Shown here in pieces: positions 37,037-47,248 of a stretch of 64,000 bases of DNA. This DNA is from Ignavibacteriota bacterium (GTDB taxonomy: Bacteria > Bacteroidota > Ignavibacteria > Tepidaquicellales > Tepidaquicellaceae): positions 1 through 64,000 of the forward strand of contig JAPLFJ010000026.1 of the NCBI GenBank assembly GCA_026390735.1, given 5' to 3'. The notes under the pieces were generated by a model. That model was not told where the DNA came from. It worked only from the letters and a program-made list of their open reading frames with translations, and did no database searches. The translations under genes were made by a program, and so were the position numbers. The first letter of the stretch is position 1. Each line of letters opens with the position of its first letter.

Positions 37037-38356
37037 TTGAATATTTTTAAGGATATTTATCGTCTATTATTTATTAAACTTAATGATGTAATAACACCCA
37101 AAAATATTATTTCTTTGGTTATTCTTTATTGTCCCTTAACTATAGGTAGCTGGAACCCAATAGATTATACGAATGCAATTATATGTGTTAATTTATTATT
37201 GTTACCTTTGCTAATAAAGCAAATCATTAATCATAAAAGAATACTTAGTTCCAATTACCTAATCCCCACTATGTTTTTCGCTGCTTCTTTTTATACTTCT
37301 ATGGTGTTTGGTATTGAATACAAACAGATGAATGATTTTACAGATTATGATTCTTCCTTGTTTTCTGTATTTTTTATTTGGACAAGGGTAATATTAATGC
37401 AATTACCATTTATCTATTTCTTTTATTTATCCATAAAATCAAATAAAGATATTTTATATTATATAAAAATAATTATATTAAGCGGAATAATAGTCAATTC
37501 TGTTGGTGTTGTAATGTATTTTGTTGGATTTCAAGTTACTGAACTGAATAGAATCGGATTATCTTTTGATGACGCAAATTATTTAGGAAGGTTTGAAGTA
37601 ATTGTTATTTCTATTTCATTGATTTATATCCTTTTTGTAAAAATTAGTTTTTTGAAAAAGCTATTTCTATGCTCTTTAATATTTGTGTCTTTCAATTTTT
37701 TAATATTATCGGTTTCTAGGGCAGCATTATTGTCTTTGGCGATTGTAACAGTTTTTATTCTTCTTTTCTACCCAAATAAGATAATTAAATTCTCTTCTAT
37801 TGGGGCTACCATTGTTGTGTTTTTATTCTTAATAGTAATAGTTGGAAGTCAAAAGGCTAATCCTATGGGTGCAGGTGATGTGTCTTCTTCATTCATAGAT
37901 TTATCAAATGCTACACGTGTTGCATTAATGTATGCTTCATTTTTTGCATTCTTGGATTATCCAATATTTGGAATTGGGATATATAATTTTTTTAATGCTT
38001 ACTTGAATCACGGATATATGCCTGTTGATTTACCTTTAGGTGTTAAGGTTACAGTAGTACATTCATGGTTGTTCTCAACTTTGGCGGAGCAGGGGCTGTT
38101 TGGCATCATTCCTCTTCTTGCTCTTCTTTACAAACTTACAAGGGATTTGTTTAAATTTACTTTGAAAAGTACTGGGGAAAAGAAATATATCGGGTTGATA
38201 ATTCTTTCATTACTTTTCATTCTACTCTTTAATGGTTTTGTTAACCCTGTCTTTTATGCTGAAGTACAGTTTTCTGTCATTGCTGGCCTTGCAGGAGGCT
38301 ACTTAAAAGTCTCTACTTTAACTAATCAAAAGATAATCAATGGATACTCTAATTAA
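37037..38356 (+). CDS. Wzy/WaaL-type O-antigen polymerase or ligase
   Basis: The 439-residue protein has about 11-12 predicted spans and a long periplasmic loop with GIGIYNFFNAYLNHG and VVHSWLFSTLAEQGLFG, matching the Wzy_C (O-antigen ligase/polymerase) signature with its conserved His. Position between Wzz and Wzx favours a polymerase over a ligase. The start is TTG at 37037, since no ATG occurs before the first span. The stop overlaps the flippase start by 17 bases. Confidence 0.82.
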   Translation: MNIFKDIYRLLFIKLNDVITPKNIISLVILYCPLTIGSWNPIDYTNAIICVNLLLLPLLIKQIINHKRILSSNYLIPTMFFAASFYTSMVFGIEYKQMNDFTDYDSSLFSVFFIWTRVILMQLPFIYFFYLSIKSNKDILYYIKIIILSGIIVNSVGVVMYFVGFQVTELNRIGLSFDDANYLGRFEVIVISISLIYILFVKISFLKKLFLCSLIFVSFNFLILSVSRAALLSLAIVTVFILLFYPNKIIKFSSIGATIVVFLFLIVIVGSQKANPMGAGDVSSSFIDLSNATRVALMYASFFAFLDYPIFGIGIYNFFNAYLNHGYMPVDLPLGVKVTVVHSWLFSTLAEQGLFGIIPLLALLYKLTRDLFKFTLKSTGEKKYIGLIILSLLFILLFNGFVNPVFYAEVQFSVIAGLAGGYLKVSTLTNQKIINGYSN

Positions 38357-39818
38357 ACAGAATAAATATATTCTGATGCTTAAGATATCTTTGGTTTCTG
38401 TAATAAACACTGTGTTATCTATTGCAAGAAATAAAATATTTGCAGTAATTCTTGGTGTAACCGGATTAGGTATTATTGGTCAGCTAACAAATTTTAATCT
38501 ATTTATCACATATTTTATATCAATCGGGATTCCACTTGGAATTACTAAATATATATCTGAATGGAAGGCAGATGATAATGATGAGGCAATCTATTCATTA
38601 TTCCGTAGTTCATTAATAATACTTTTTATTTTTGCTTCACTTATATCATCTGTACTGATAATTTTTAGCGATGCTATATCATTTTTTTTGTGGGGTACGG
38701 ATAAATATAATTATCTATTGATCTATCTATCGCTTTCTTTCCCTTTTTTTGTTACTACAGTTATAATTGATGCTTATATTCGGGGTTTAAAAAAGTATAA
38801 TGTGTTTACTCTGATTGCAGTAATTAATAGTATAGTTTCCGCCATAATATTTATTCTATTGGCTTATAAATATGCCGAAAAAGGAGTTGGATTAGCTTTC
38901 TTTATCTCTTCCGTCTCAAGTTTACTAATCACTTTAATTATCTGTGCATATTATAGGGTTTTTGAATTTTCTAAAATATTTAATTTCAAGAAAATTCATT
39001 TAATTATTCTGACATCGGTGATAAAATTAGGAATTGCGTCTTTGGTGATTGGAGCCTCTAATCAATTTGCACTCCTTTATATCAGAAGTGAAATAATTAA
39101 AGATTTTGGTCTGGATTATAACGGTTATTACCAATCTATAATAAGTATTTCTTCAAGCTATATTGCTATATTCAGTATGATTTTTGGTGTACATTCATTA
39201 CCCCTGCTTTCAGAAAAAAAGTCGCCCAAGCTTTTCAATGAAGAATTAAATTCTACACTATTTATAGTAATATTATTAATCGTCCCAATAATATCATTGT
39301 TATTTTCTTTTAAAAACATAATAATCCCACTATTATTCTCAAAAGATTTTAGCAATGCATCTGATTTCCTTCTTTTGTTTCTATTAGGTGACTTTTTTAG
39401 GGTTTTATCTCAATCATTGGTTCTTGCATTAATAGCAAAAAGTAAAATAAAGTTATGGTTGATTGTTGAACTTGTCACTTATATTAGTATGATTTTAATA
39501 TTTATAATCTTCAATGGTTATTTTAGATATGGGCCTTCCTCTTTTTCTCTAGCGTATTTCCTTGCATATATTATATCGCTCTCAGTGAATCTATATTTCA
39601 TTATAACTAAAAGCAATTTCTCTTTCAACAGGAAGATTATTAGGATTTTTATTACAAGTCTCCTGGTATTATCTCTTATGTTTATTTATATGAACAATGT
39701 TCTAACTTTTTTGAATTTTCTGATTATTCCTGTCCTTATAATATGGTTCTTTTATAACGTTAGAATTGAGACAATTAAGGGATATTTTACTAATATTAAA
39801 TCAAAGTATATACAATAA
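38340..39818 (+). CDS. Wzx-type lipid-linked oligosaccharide flippase
   Basis: The 492-residue membrane protein has 12-14 predicted spans and the MATE/MOP-superfamily polysaccharide-biosynthesis pattern near the N terminus (ARNKIFAVILGVTGLGIIGQ). It would move undecaprenyl-diphosphate-linked repeat units across the inner membrane. It overlaps the polymerase by 17 bases, and the first glycosyltransferase follows directly, so translation is coupled. Confidence 0.9.
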   Translation: MDTLIKQNKYILMLKISLVSVINTVLSIARNKIFAVILGVTGLGIIGQLTNFNLFITYFISIGIPLGITKYISEWKADDNDEAIYSLFRSSLIILFIFASLISSVLIIFSDAISFFLWGTDKYNYLLIYLSLSFPFFVTTVIIDAYIRGLKKYNVFTLIAVINSIVSAIIFILLAYKYAEKGVGLAFFISSVSSLLITLIICAYYRVFEFSKIFNFKKIHLIILTSVIKLGIASLVIGASNQFALLYIRSEIIKDFGLDYNGYYQSIISISSSYIAIFSMIFGVHSLPLLSEKKSPKLFNEELNSTLFIVILLIVPIISLLFSFKNIIIPLLFSKDFSNASDFLLLFLLGDFFRVLSQSLVLALIAKSKIKLWLIVELVTYISMILIFIIFNGYFRYGPSSFSLAYFLAYIISLSVNLYFIITKSNFSFNRKIIRIFITSLLVLSLMFIYMNNVLTFLNFLIIPVLIIWFFYNVRIETIKGYFTNIKSKYIQ

Positions 39819-41009
39819 ATGATAAATCGAAAGATTAAAGTATGTTTCTTTTTCGATGATTTAAAGATTGGCGGTTCACAGAAATTAATGTGCGATATAA
39901 TCGAACTTATTGATAAAAGTATATTCCATATTAATATAATAGTTCTTGATAAAAATTATGAGAGTAATTCGTTATACAACAATTTATCTGATTATGATGT
40001 GAAGTTTCTAAATATTAGAGGTTCCCTGAATTTAATGAGAAACATAATGATTGTATATAATGAAATATCAAACAAGGATTTTGTAATATCAGCATCTCCA
40101 GATTCTAACCTATATTGCGCTGTTATTAAAAGAATATTCAGAAAAATAAGTTATTTTATTTGTTTCACGCATGGTGTTGATGGATATTATATAGAGGATG
40201 AATATTACAGTAAAGTCAAGAATAATTATGGGTTCTTATACACGATAAAAGAACGTTATCTGCTAAATTATTTCTTGAAATATTATGACAGGTTTATAAC
40301 GGTTTGTGACAGTTTAAAAATATTTTTAACTGACGTAAGGAATGTTAATCCTGCTATTATTCAAACATTATATTTGGGTTTAATTATTGAAAAGTATATA
40401 AATATATATAATGAAGAGGATAGCAATTCTTTAAGAAAATCATTAGAATTGAGTAATGATGATTTTGTAATAATATATTCTGGAAGGTTGTCATATGCAA
40501 AAGGACTTGAGAGATTAATTGAGACTTTCTATTTATTCAAAAAAAATAAGGAGTCGGTAAAGTTAATTATATTAGGTGATGGCGAATTAAAAGATTTATT
40601 AATATCCGAGACAGTAAAGTATAATTTGATTAATGATTGTATATTCTTAGATTTTAACAAAGATTATATAAAATATATTAATATTTCAAATTTATATCTG
40701 TTACCGTCTATGTCTGAATCTACCAATCTTGGAGTACAGGAGGCTATGCTTTTAAAAAAAATTGTGCTATCCTCTGATACTGGAGGAATGGCTGAATTGA
40801 TTCTGGACAAGATAAATGGTTTTCTTTTTAAATGTGGTGATTACAATGACTTATTAACAAAAATGGATTATATTTATGAGAATAGGGATGAATTAGATGA
40901 CCTTAAAACACTGTCTAAAGAGGAAATATTAAACAGGTTTAATTTGACTGATAACGTAAAAATCCTTGAAGGAATACTTATAAGACAACTTAAAGGCAAT
41001 AATGATTAA
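39819..41009 (+). CDS. GT4-type glycosyltransferase (GT-B fold)
   Basis: A 396-residue cytoplasmic retaining-type transferase. The N-terminal acceptor domain begins with VCFFFDDLKIGGSQKLM (the GGxxxxxxxL loop). The C-terminal domain has IIYSGRLSYAKGLERLIETF and the donor-site E-x7-E region MSESTNLGVQEAMLLKK. Donor and acceptor cannot be predicted. ATG follows the flippase stop with no gap, and the end overlaps the next gene by 8 bases. Confidence 0.9.
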   Translation: MINRKIKVCFFFDDLKIGGSQKLMCDIIELIDKSIFHINIIVLDKNYESNSLYNNLSDYDVKFLNIRGSLNLMRNIMIVYNEISNKDFVISASPDSNLYCAVIKRIFRKISYFICFTHGVDGYYIEDEYYSKVKNNYGFLYTIKERYLLNYFLKYYDRFITVCDSLKIFLTDVRNVNPAIIQTLYLGLIIEKYINIYNEEDSNSLRKSLELSNDDFVIIYSGRLSYAKGLERLIETFYLFKKNKESVKLIILGDGELKDLLISETVKYNLINDCIFLDFNKDYIKYINISNLYLLPSMSESTNLGVQEAMLLKKIVLSSDTGGMAELILDKINGFLFKCGDYNDLLTKMDYIYENRDELDDLKTLSKEEILNRFNLTDNVKILEGILIRQLKGNND

Positions 41010-42195
41010 TGATAAAAAGAAAATATTACTTGTTACGCATAGTTCTCTTGAATACGGAGGTGCCGAAGAAGGGTTCGACGATATAATAACTTATTTCGGG
41101 GAAAAAGAAAGCAAATACGAAATCTGGTCTATGTATCCGATTGGACCCAGAGCTGAAAAATATAAATCACTTAGTTCTCATTCGATAGTATACGAACGAG
41201 GTTTTTTACCTGTATCAAGAAGACCAATTTTAGAGTACTATGGTTTCTTAAAATCAATATTTAGTGTTAGAAAAGTAATAAAGAATAATTTTAACGGTAT
41301 ATATTTTGACGCTTGTATTATCAACGTTTCTGTCTTGGTTTGGCAAATACTATTTTTGAGAAAATATACAAGTAAGCTAATTGTAATGGTCAAAGAAACA
41401 ATCTACCCTGATTTTTTAAGAATACTTTTGTATAAATTTATTAATAAATATTGTGATTTCATATACTTTGTCTCAAATTCGAATAAAAACGAATATGAAC
41501 TTATTAATAAATCAGATATAAATACCGACATGACTTATTCTCCCCTCAATGTTCGCTTTGCTGATTCGGTTTCGTTTCAGGAAGCATTTAAAACTAATGA
41601 AAATATATTGAAAGTATTTTCATCTGAGGTGAAATCTTTGAAATTAATATGTCTGGGTAGTCTGGATGAAAGAAAAAACCAGATGATGATTATAAGGGCT
41701 CTTTCTATACTAAAAAAATCTTCTAGTATTAAATTAACTTTGTTTTTAGTTGGAGATATTTCTGCGAATCCAGATTATGTTGAAAATATTAATATTGAAA
41801 TCAAAAAAAATAACTTAATAGATGATGTGTTCTTAACTGGCAATCTATCAAAATCTGAATATCCTTTATTGCTTTCCCAATGTGATGTTTTAATTATTTC
41901 TTCAACATCAGAAGGACTTCCAATAGTTTTATTGGAAGCATTTGGTTATAAAAAAATTGTTGTTTCAACAAATTTGCGTGGGATTGATTCAGTAGTTATT
42001 GATGGTGAAAATGGATTCATTGTAAATGTAGATTCTGACTCTTTGGCTCAAAAAATTGAATATATATATAATGATTTTAATAAACTTGATAACATTAGGG
42101 ATAAAGCTTATGAGACATATTTATACTATAAAAAAATGCACAAGAATGTCTTGAATGATCTTGAAAATAAGATATTAGAAAAAAGATATGAATAA
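41002..42195 (+). CDS. GT4-type glycosyltransferase (GT-B fold)
   Basis: The 397-residue protein has LLVTHSSLEYGGAEEG near the N terminus, CLGSLDERKNQMMIIRAL at the start of the donor domain, and STSEGLPIVLLEAFGYKK carrying the E-x7-E motif. This is the typical retaining GT4 plan. It overlaps both neighbours by 8 bases. Sugar specificity is unknown. Confidence 0.9.
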   Translation: MINDKKKILLVTHSSLEYGGAEEGFDDIITYFGEKESKYEIWSMYPIGPRAEKYKSLSSHSIVYERGFLPVSRRPILEYYGFLKSIFSVRKVIKNNFNGIYFDACIINVSVLVWQILFLRKYTSKLIVMVKETIYPDFLRILLYKFINKYCDFIYFVSNSNKNEYELINKSDINTDMTYSPLNVRFADSVSFQEAFKTNENILKVFSSEVKSLKLICLGSLDERKNQMMIIRALSILKKSSSIKLTLFLVGDISANPDYVENINIEIKKNNLIDDVFLTGNLSKSEYPLLLSQCDVLIISSTSEGLPIVLLEAFGYKKIVVSTNLRGIDSVVIDGENGFIVNVDSDSLAQKIEYIYNDFNKLDNIRDKAYETYLYYKKMHKNVLNDLENKILEKRYE

Positions 42196-43123
42196 TCTTG
42201 TAAATATTTCCATAATCATAGTCAATTACCATACTGCTGAGTATCTAACAAATTGTATTCGTTCAATAACCCTTAATACTCAAACTATTAATTATGAAAT
42301 AATCATTGTTGATAATTCTGATGAAAAAGAAAAATTCGAACCACTTTTATCTGAAAATGATTATATATCATACATAAAACTTGAATCCAATAGGGGATTT
42401 GGCTATGCTTGTAATAGAGGTGTGGATAATTCATCCGGAGAAGTAATTCTTTTTCTAAACCCTGATATAATTGTCACTAGGAATTCAATTGAAACACTCT
42501 ATAAATTTATAACAAATATTGGGGATGTTGGTTTTGTAACAGGCATGCTAACAAATGATGATGGCGAAACACAGTATTTTTACAATTATTTTCCTGATAT
42601 TTCATGGGAATTAAAAGAGGCATTCGGTTTATTTGTAGGAAAGACAATAAATAAACTCAACAATATAAAAGCAATTAAGGATAAGACACCTTTCCTTATC
42701 GATTGGGCACACGGAGCATGTTTAATGATTAAGTCGGAAATATTTAAATTAATTCCAGGATTTGATGAAAATATATTTCTGTATTATGAAGACGTGGATA
42801 TTCAAAAACAAGTATTAGATCTTAAATATAAAAATTATTGTCAACCAGTTTCACAATTCATCCATTATGAAAGAAGTAGTGTCCGATCAAAAGAGGGGAT
42901 GAGAATATATTATTTTTATATGCACTACAGTAAGCTATATTATATGAAGAAGTATCATCCATTATGGAAAAGAACTTTAATAAGAATATCTTACATACTT
43001 GGTTTTTCATCAAAAATAGTTTTACTGGCATTCAGGGAAAAATATGCTGCTGAAAGAATGACAATGTTAACTTTATATCTAATGGTAATAGCCGTTTATC
43101 TTAACCTTAAAAAAAGCGAATAG
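42188..43123 (+). CDS. GT2-family glycosyltransferase (rhamnosyltransferase-like)
   Basis: The 311-residue GT-A enzyme starts SIIIVNYHTAEYL, has the nucleotide-binding VDNSDE and the metal motif region LFLNPDIIV, then the acceptor-site pattern GFDENIFLYYEDVDI. The last 60 residues contain one or two hydrophobic segments, as in WbbL-like rhamnosyltransferases. It overlaps the preceding gene by 8 bases. The donor is not certain. Confidence 0.88.
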   Translation: MNNLVNISIIIVNYHTAEYLTNCIRSITLNTQTINYEIIIVDNSDEKEKFEPLLSENDYISYIKLESNRGFGYACNRGVDNSSGEVILFLNPDIIVTRNSIETLYKFITNIGDVGFVTGMLTNDDGETQYFYNYFPDISWELKEAFGLFVGKTINKLNNIKAIKDKTPFLIDWAHGACLMIKSEIFKLIPGFDENIFLYYEDVDIQKQVLDLKYKNYCQPVSQFIHYERSSVRSKEGMRIYYFYMHYSKLYYMKKYHPLWKRTLIRISYILGFSSKIVLLAFREKYAAERMTMLTLYLMVIAVYLNLKKSE

Positions 43124-44275
43124 TTGAGTAAAGAGTATATAAATATTATAATGGGATCTGGTGAATGGAATTTGTATCATAGAAAGGAATTTACAAAAGA
43201 GATAATCAATAATGGTGAGGAAATAGCTTTCGTTAATTTACCTGTTTCATTATTAGTAAACTTATTCATTAAATTCTGGAGTAGATTTGTAGCATATTTC
43301 ACAGGCAAATATAAAGTAAATAACGAAACCGGTTTTTTTATTTTTACTCCATTAATGTTAACGCATTATTTATTATGGAGAAAAAGTCCTATATTAGCAA
43401 GTATTGATAGCCATTTCGTCTCAATTCAGATAAATCGATTTGTGAGAAAATATTATCCGAATAGAAAGATTAGACTATGGCTTTATATGCCGGAACAAAA
43501 GTACTTGGTTGGTAAAGTAAAATACGATTTATTGATTTATGATAGTTATGATGATTGTGATTTGAATTTTGATGGAACAATTAATAGAAAACGGGCAGAA
43601 CTTAATCAGGAGCTGATTAAAGAAAGCGATTTTTTAATAGTAATATCTAAATATACATACGATAAGTATTCAAAATATGCAAAAAATATATTCAGATCAA
43701 GAGGGGGATACTCTTGTGGTGTATTTAAAAGTTCTTCTCAGAAGATAAATATTACTGATTCGAATAAACCGGTTTTAGGGTATGTTGGTACATTTAGAAA
43801 TTGGATAGACTATACATTAATAAATCGTTTGATTGATTCCAATGAGTTTATATTGTGTTTCATAGGATACATAGATAGGAGCTCTAAGAATTATTTTGAG
43901 AATATTATTAAAAACAAAAATGTTATTCATATAAATTACGTAGATATAAGTAAAATACCTTTGTATATGAAAAACTTTTCAGTTGGTTTAATACCATTTA
44001 AGGTAAATGATTTTATGAGAAGCGTATATCCAAACAAATTCTTTGAATATATCTCATTAAATATACCTGTTGTAACGACTGCATTACCAGAGTTAGAAAC
44101 ATTTAAAGATTATATAGCGCTTTCGGAAAATAATGACGAATTTATCGAGAACTGTAAAAAGGCAGTACGGGGTGAATATTCGAATAAAATATCACGATAT
44201 CCTGTAATCATGGAAAATAATGATTGGAATTCTATTGTAAATGAAATTGTGGATGAAATAAGGAAACTTGATTAA
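43124..44275 (+). CDS. GT4-like glycosyltransferase
   Basis: The 383-residue protein has a divergent N-terminal domain (DSYDDCDLNFDG in the middle) and a recognisable donor domain, with LGYVGTFRNWIDYTLI and GLIPFKVNDFMRSVYPNKFFEYI. These are typical of the TuaH/WsaF-like GT4 branch. The start is TTG at 43124, directly after the previous stop TAG; the first in-frame ATG would lose the INIIMGSGEWN strand. Confidence 0.82.
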   Translation: MSKEYINIIMGSGEWNLYHRKEFTKEIINNGEEIAFVNLPVSLLVNLFIKFWSRFVAYFTGKYKVNNETGFFIFTPLMLTHYLLWRKSPILASIDSHFVSIQINRFVRKYYPNRKIRLWLYMPEQKYLVGKVKYDLLIYDSYDDCDLNFDGTINRKRAELNQELIKESDFLIVISKYTYDKYSKYAKNIFRSRGGYSCGVFKSSSQKINITDSNKPVLGYVGTFRNWIDYTLINRLIDSNEFILCFIGYIDRSSKNYFENIIKNKNVIHINYVDISKIPLYMKNFSVGLIPFKVNDFMRSVYPNKFFEYISLNIPVVTTALPELETFKDYIALSENNDEFIENCKKAVRGEYSNKISRYPVIMENNDWNSIVNEIVDEIRKLD

Positions 44276-44340
44276 CCAGACTATTATTAAAACATAAAAT
44301 TATATGAAAAGAATTTAAGAATGAATAGTTTTTATAAAAT

Positions 44341-45114
44341 ATGAATATAACTGCAAATACGAAAATACCAAATATTTTTCATTTTATATATTTTTATTCA
44401 AATTCCATACAGGAATTCCCACTTGCTCATTACATTTGCATAAACTCTGCAAGGGTTTTAAATAAACCCGAAAAAATATATTTTTATTCTAATAGATTAC
44501 CTTTTGGAAAATTCTGGGATAAGGTATCCTGTTATGTCGAATTTATTAAGGTGGAACCTCCAGATAGTATTTTTGGGAATAAACTTTACCATATTGCGCA
44601 TAAATCCGACGTTTTAAGATTAATACTTTTAAAGGAAATTGGCGGTGTATATTTAGATATGGATGTAATCTGCAAAAAATCATTTATACCGTTATTCAAA
44701 AATGATTTTGTAATGGGTAAGCAGGGGAAATGGCGAAACATGGGATTATGTAATGGCGTTATTTTTGCCAATAAAGATTCTGAGTTCCTTAAAATATGGT
44801 TTAATGAATTCAAATATTTTCGTTCTAGAGGTCACGACAAATATTGGGCAGAAATGTCAGTAAGAAGGCCAATGGAATTATCAAAAAAATATCCTCAATT
44901 AATACATGTAGAACCTTATGATAGTTTCCATTATCCGCTTTACTATTCTTTTGATATTAAGAAGTTATTTAAGAAAAACATAGATTTCCCAAATGCTTAC
45001 TGTCATCATTACTGGGACGGTGCCTCGTATGATAAATATCTGAAAAATATAACGGAGGAAGAAATCCTTAATAAAGATACTACTTATAATTTGATTGCAC
45101 GAAAATATTTGTAA
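44341..45114 (+). CDS. GT32-like glycosyltransferase (DXD sugar-binding family)
   Basis: The 257-residue protein has IPNIFHFIYF at the N terminus and KSDVLRLILLKEIGGVYLD followed by MDV, the DxD signature of the OCH1/capsular GT32 family (Gly_transf_sug). Family members transfer mannose, galactose or glucose. It is the last plus-strand gene before an inverted methyltransferase. A 65-base gap separates it from the preceding gene, the largest within this half of the operon. Confidence 0.85.
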   Translation: MNITANTKIPNIFHFIYFYSNSIQEFPLAHYICINSARVLNKPEKIYFYSNRLPFGKFWDKVSCYVEFIKVEPPDSIFGNKLYHIAHKSDVLRLILLKEIGGVYLDMDVICKKSFIPLFKNDFVMGKQGKWRNMGLCNGVIFANKDSEFLKIWFNEFKYFRSRGHDKYWAEMSVRRPMELSKKYPQLIHVEPYDSFHYPLYYSFDIKKLFKKNIDFPNAYCHHYWDGASYDKYLKNITEEEILNKDTTYNLIARKYL

Positions 45115-45117
45115 ATA

Positions 45118-45897
45118 CTAATTCCTAACTTTAGCATAACATATAAGTTCGTCAACAAGTAAACTATTCTTAATACTTAATACTTCAAAACCGTTATTCT
45201 CAAGAAGCATTTTAAAATTCTGTGTATTAAAACTCCAAAGATGCTCTGGAGGATTTACAAAATGCCAGTTTGCCGTTCTTGTCTTAGCTCTAAAACTGGA
45301 GTTTGAGGGCGTTTTTATAGCAAGAACACCATTGACAGAAAGATACTTTTTTGCTTGACTTAAAAAGGAAGGTATATCTTTGATATGTTCTATAAGATGT
45401 TTTAATATAATTAAATCAAAGTAACCTTGTTTAAGTTTAGAATTTTCAAAATCAGTTGCAACTATTACATTAATACCAAGGGTTACAAATTTATCTTTGA
45501 GTTCTTCGGAATATTCGGTCCCGGTACATTCCCATCCGAATTTCCTGCCTAACAAAAGCATTTCTCCTTCCCCGCAACCATAATCAAGAAATTTTCTAAC
45601 ATTAGTATATTGTAAAACTTTTTTCAGGAAGTAATACTCTCTTAAATCTTTTAATGTTATTAAATCCCTAAGAAACTTTAAAGAGGTTTTAAGGATTCTT
45701 TTAAATCTCCTGTTATAATATGTATTATAGTGCAATGATAATTCATCTTCGGAAGGCATAGGCGATGACCATTGAAGATAACATTTTCTGCATTCAAGCA
45801 CGCTATATTTGCTTCCATTAACATGATAAACGGGTTTTCCAGTGTTAATCGGGTCGTCCGAACCACAAACTTCACAAAATTCTTTCATAATATTCAA
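45118..45897 (-). CDS. Class I SAM methyltransferase with N-terminal zinc-ribbon-like motif
   Basis: The 259-residue protein begins with two CxxC pairs (Cys8/Cys11 and Cys36/Cys39), likely a small zinc site, followed by YNTYYNRRF. A Methyltransf_23/11 domain follows with motif I FLDYGCGEGEM and post-I EYSEELKD, then LIILKHLIEHI. Enzymes of this layout methylate sugars during antibiotic or glycan synthesis. It is the only minus-strand gene within the glycan locus and ends 4 bases from the convergent GT32-like gene. ATG at residue 4 is also possible. Confidence 0.85.
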   Translation of the reverse strand: MNIMKEFCEVCGSDDPINTGKPVYHVNGSKYSVLECRKCYLQWSSPMPSEDELSLHYNTYYNRRFKRILKTSLKFLRDLITLKDLREYYFLKKVLQYTNVRKFLDYGCGEGEMLLLGRKFGWECTGTEYSEELKDKFVTLGINVIVATDFENSKLKQGYFDLIILKHLIEHIKDIPSFLSQAKKYLSVNGVLAIKTPSNSSFRAKTRTANWHFVNPPEHLWSFNTQNFKMLLENNGFEVLSIKNSLLVDELICYAKVRN

Positions 45898-46406
45898 ACT
45901 TTTATCGTAAGTAGTGTTATTTAATTTAAAAAGTTGGTAAAGTTAATCAATCGTAGAGTAAACAACAATTAATTTAGTAGAGTATATTTAGCTAAAATTG
46001 CATATTAATAAAAAGTAATAGTTCTTGTTAGAATAACTATAAACAGGTATAAATTCTGTTTGAATTAAAATATATGTGAAATGTATGTAGTTACTTTCAT
46101 ATAACTTAATTAAATGTAATAATGTCATTATTCCAGGTTTTAGTGATGCCAAAGTATTTCTAAGAAACAGTAAATTTGCTGGGGTTTATTTCTGTTGTTC
46201 AAAATTCCTATTATGAGATTTAAAATTTATTAACCGTGCCCTTAATTTTGAACCAGAGTTAACCAATAAAGTGTCGTTTGAACAAAAATTAGATCAGAAA
46301 TTCTTTGAAAAACAAAGATTTTAGTTTGCTAAATCAATTGAAAGAAGTTTAATTAATGATTATCTTTAATGTTTTTATGTAATAATCCATTAATATTGAT
46401 TTATAG
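45898..46406. other. AT-rich gap splitting the glycan locus
   Basis: 509 bases between the inverted methyltransferase and the next glycosyltransferase. It must carry promoters for both directions, but I see no convincing TTG-N19-TA-N2-TTTG match. The right-hand third holds a possible gene remnant (46217-46369). Confidence 0.4.
46217..46369 (+). pseudogene. Possible remnant of a coding sequence
   Basis: One frame reads for 51 codons with a single internal TAG. Its composition is protein-like (NRALNFEPELTNKVSFEQ, then EKQRF, stop, FAKSIERSLINDYL, stop). There is no plausible start, and the opposite frames are closed. It lies next to an inverted gene in the glycan locus, where gene loss is common. 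I recognise no family, and the frame could be chance. Confidence 0.22.
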
Positions 46407-47246
46407 ATGTATAAAATAGAGGATAGTCCGAGAGTTAGCATAGTATTACCGACTTATAATCGTATTAATTGGTTAATAAAATCAATCAATAGTGTTAGGG
46501 AACAATCATATCAAAACTGGGAATTATTCGTAATAGATGATATTTCTTCTGATGGCACTGATGAAAAGATGAAGGAAATATGTGCAGAAGATTCAAGAAT
46601 CAAGTATCATAAGTTACCTGTCACAAAAGAACCTGGAATTTCTAAGTTCCTTAATTTTGGAATTAAAAACGGGACCGGGAAATATATAGCTAGGTTAGAT
46701 GATGATGATAAATGGGTAGATGCTGATAAGCTGAAAAAACAGGTTGAATTTATGGAAAATAATCCTGATTATGTTTTAACCGGTGGCGGAGTAATTGCAA
46801 TAAATGATAAAGAGGAAGAAATATTCAGATATCTTGAAAATGAAACTGATGAACAAATCCGTAAGAAAGCTCTTTTGTCAAATCCGTTTACACATCCTAC
46901 AGTTCTGTTCAGGAAAGATGCTGCCTTAAAAATTGGTGGTTATCAAATTCTTGAATTTGCCGAAGACTGGGATTTCTGGTTAAGGCTGGGTAAAGTTGGC
47001 AAGTTGTATAACTTCCCTGAATATTTTGCTCATTATTTAATGGCAGGTCAGAATATTTCTTTGAAAAATCAAAGAGGTTTGGCAAAGATGCTGTTTGAAA
47101 TCATAAAAACACATAAAGATTCTTATCCTAATTACTGGAAGGGGTATATGGTTAATGTTTTTCAATTGCTTCATTCTTATATGCCCGGATTTTTGCGCAG
47201 CAGTTCAACAACATTCTTAAAATACATAAAAAGGAAGTACTTCTAA
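46407..47246 (+). CDS. GT2-family glycosyltransferase
   Basis: The 279-residue GT-A enzyme opens with RVSIVLPTYNRINWLIKSI, then FVIDDISSDGTDE and the metal-binding IARLDDDDKW. Near residue 190 the acceptor-site aspartates appear in FAEDWDFWLRLGKVG, typical of WfgS/WfeV-like O-antigen transferases. It starts the second plus-strand half of the locus, 2 bases before the NAD epimerase gene. Confidence 0.9.
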   Translation: MYKIEDSPRVSIVLPTYNRINWLIKSINSVREQSYQNWELFVIDDISSDGTDEKMKEICAEDSRIKYHKLPVTKEPGISKFLNFGIKNGTGKYIARLDDDDKWVDADKLKKQVEFMENNPDYVLTGGGVIAINDKEEEIFRYLENETDEQIRKKALLSNPFTHPTVLFRKDAALKIGGYQILEFAEDWDFWLRLGKVGKLYNFPEYFAHYLMAGQNISLKNQRGLAKMLFEIIKTHKDSYPNYWKGYMVNVFQLLHSYMPGFLRSSSTTFLKYIKRKYF

Positions 47247-47248
47247 AT

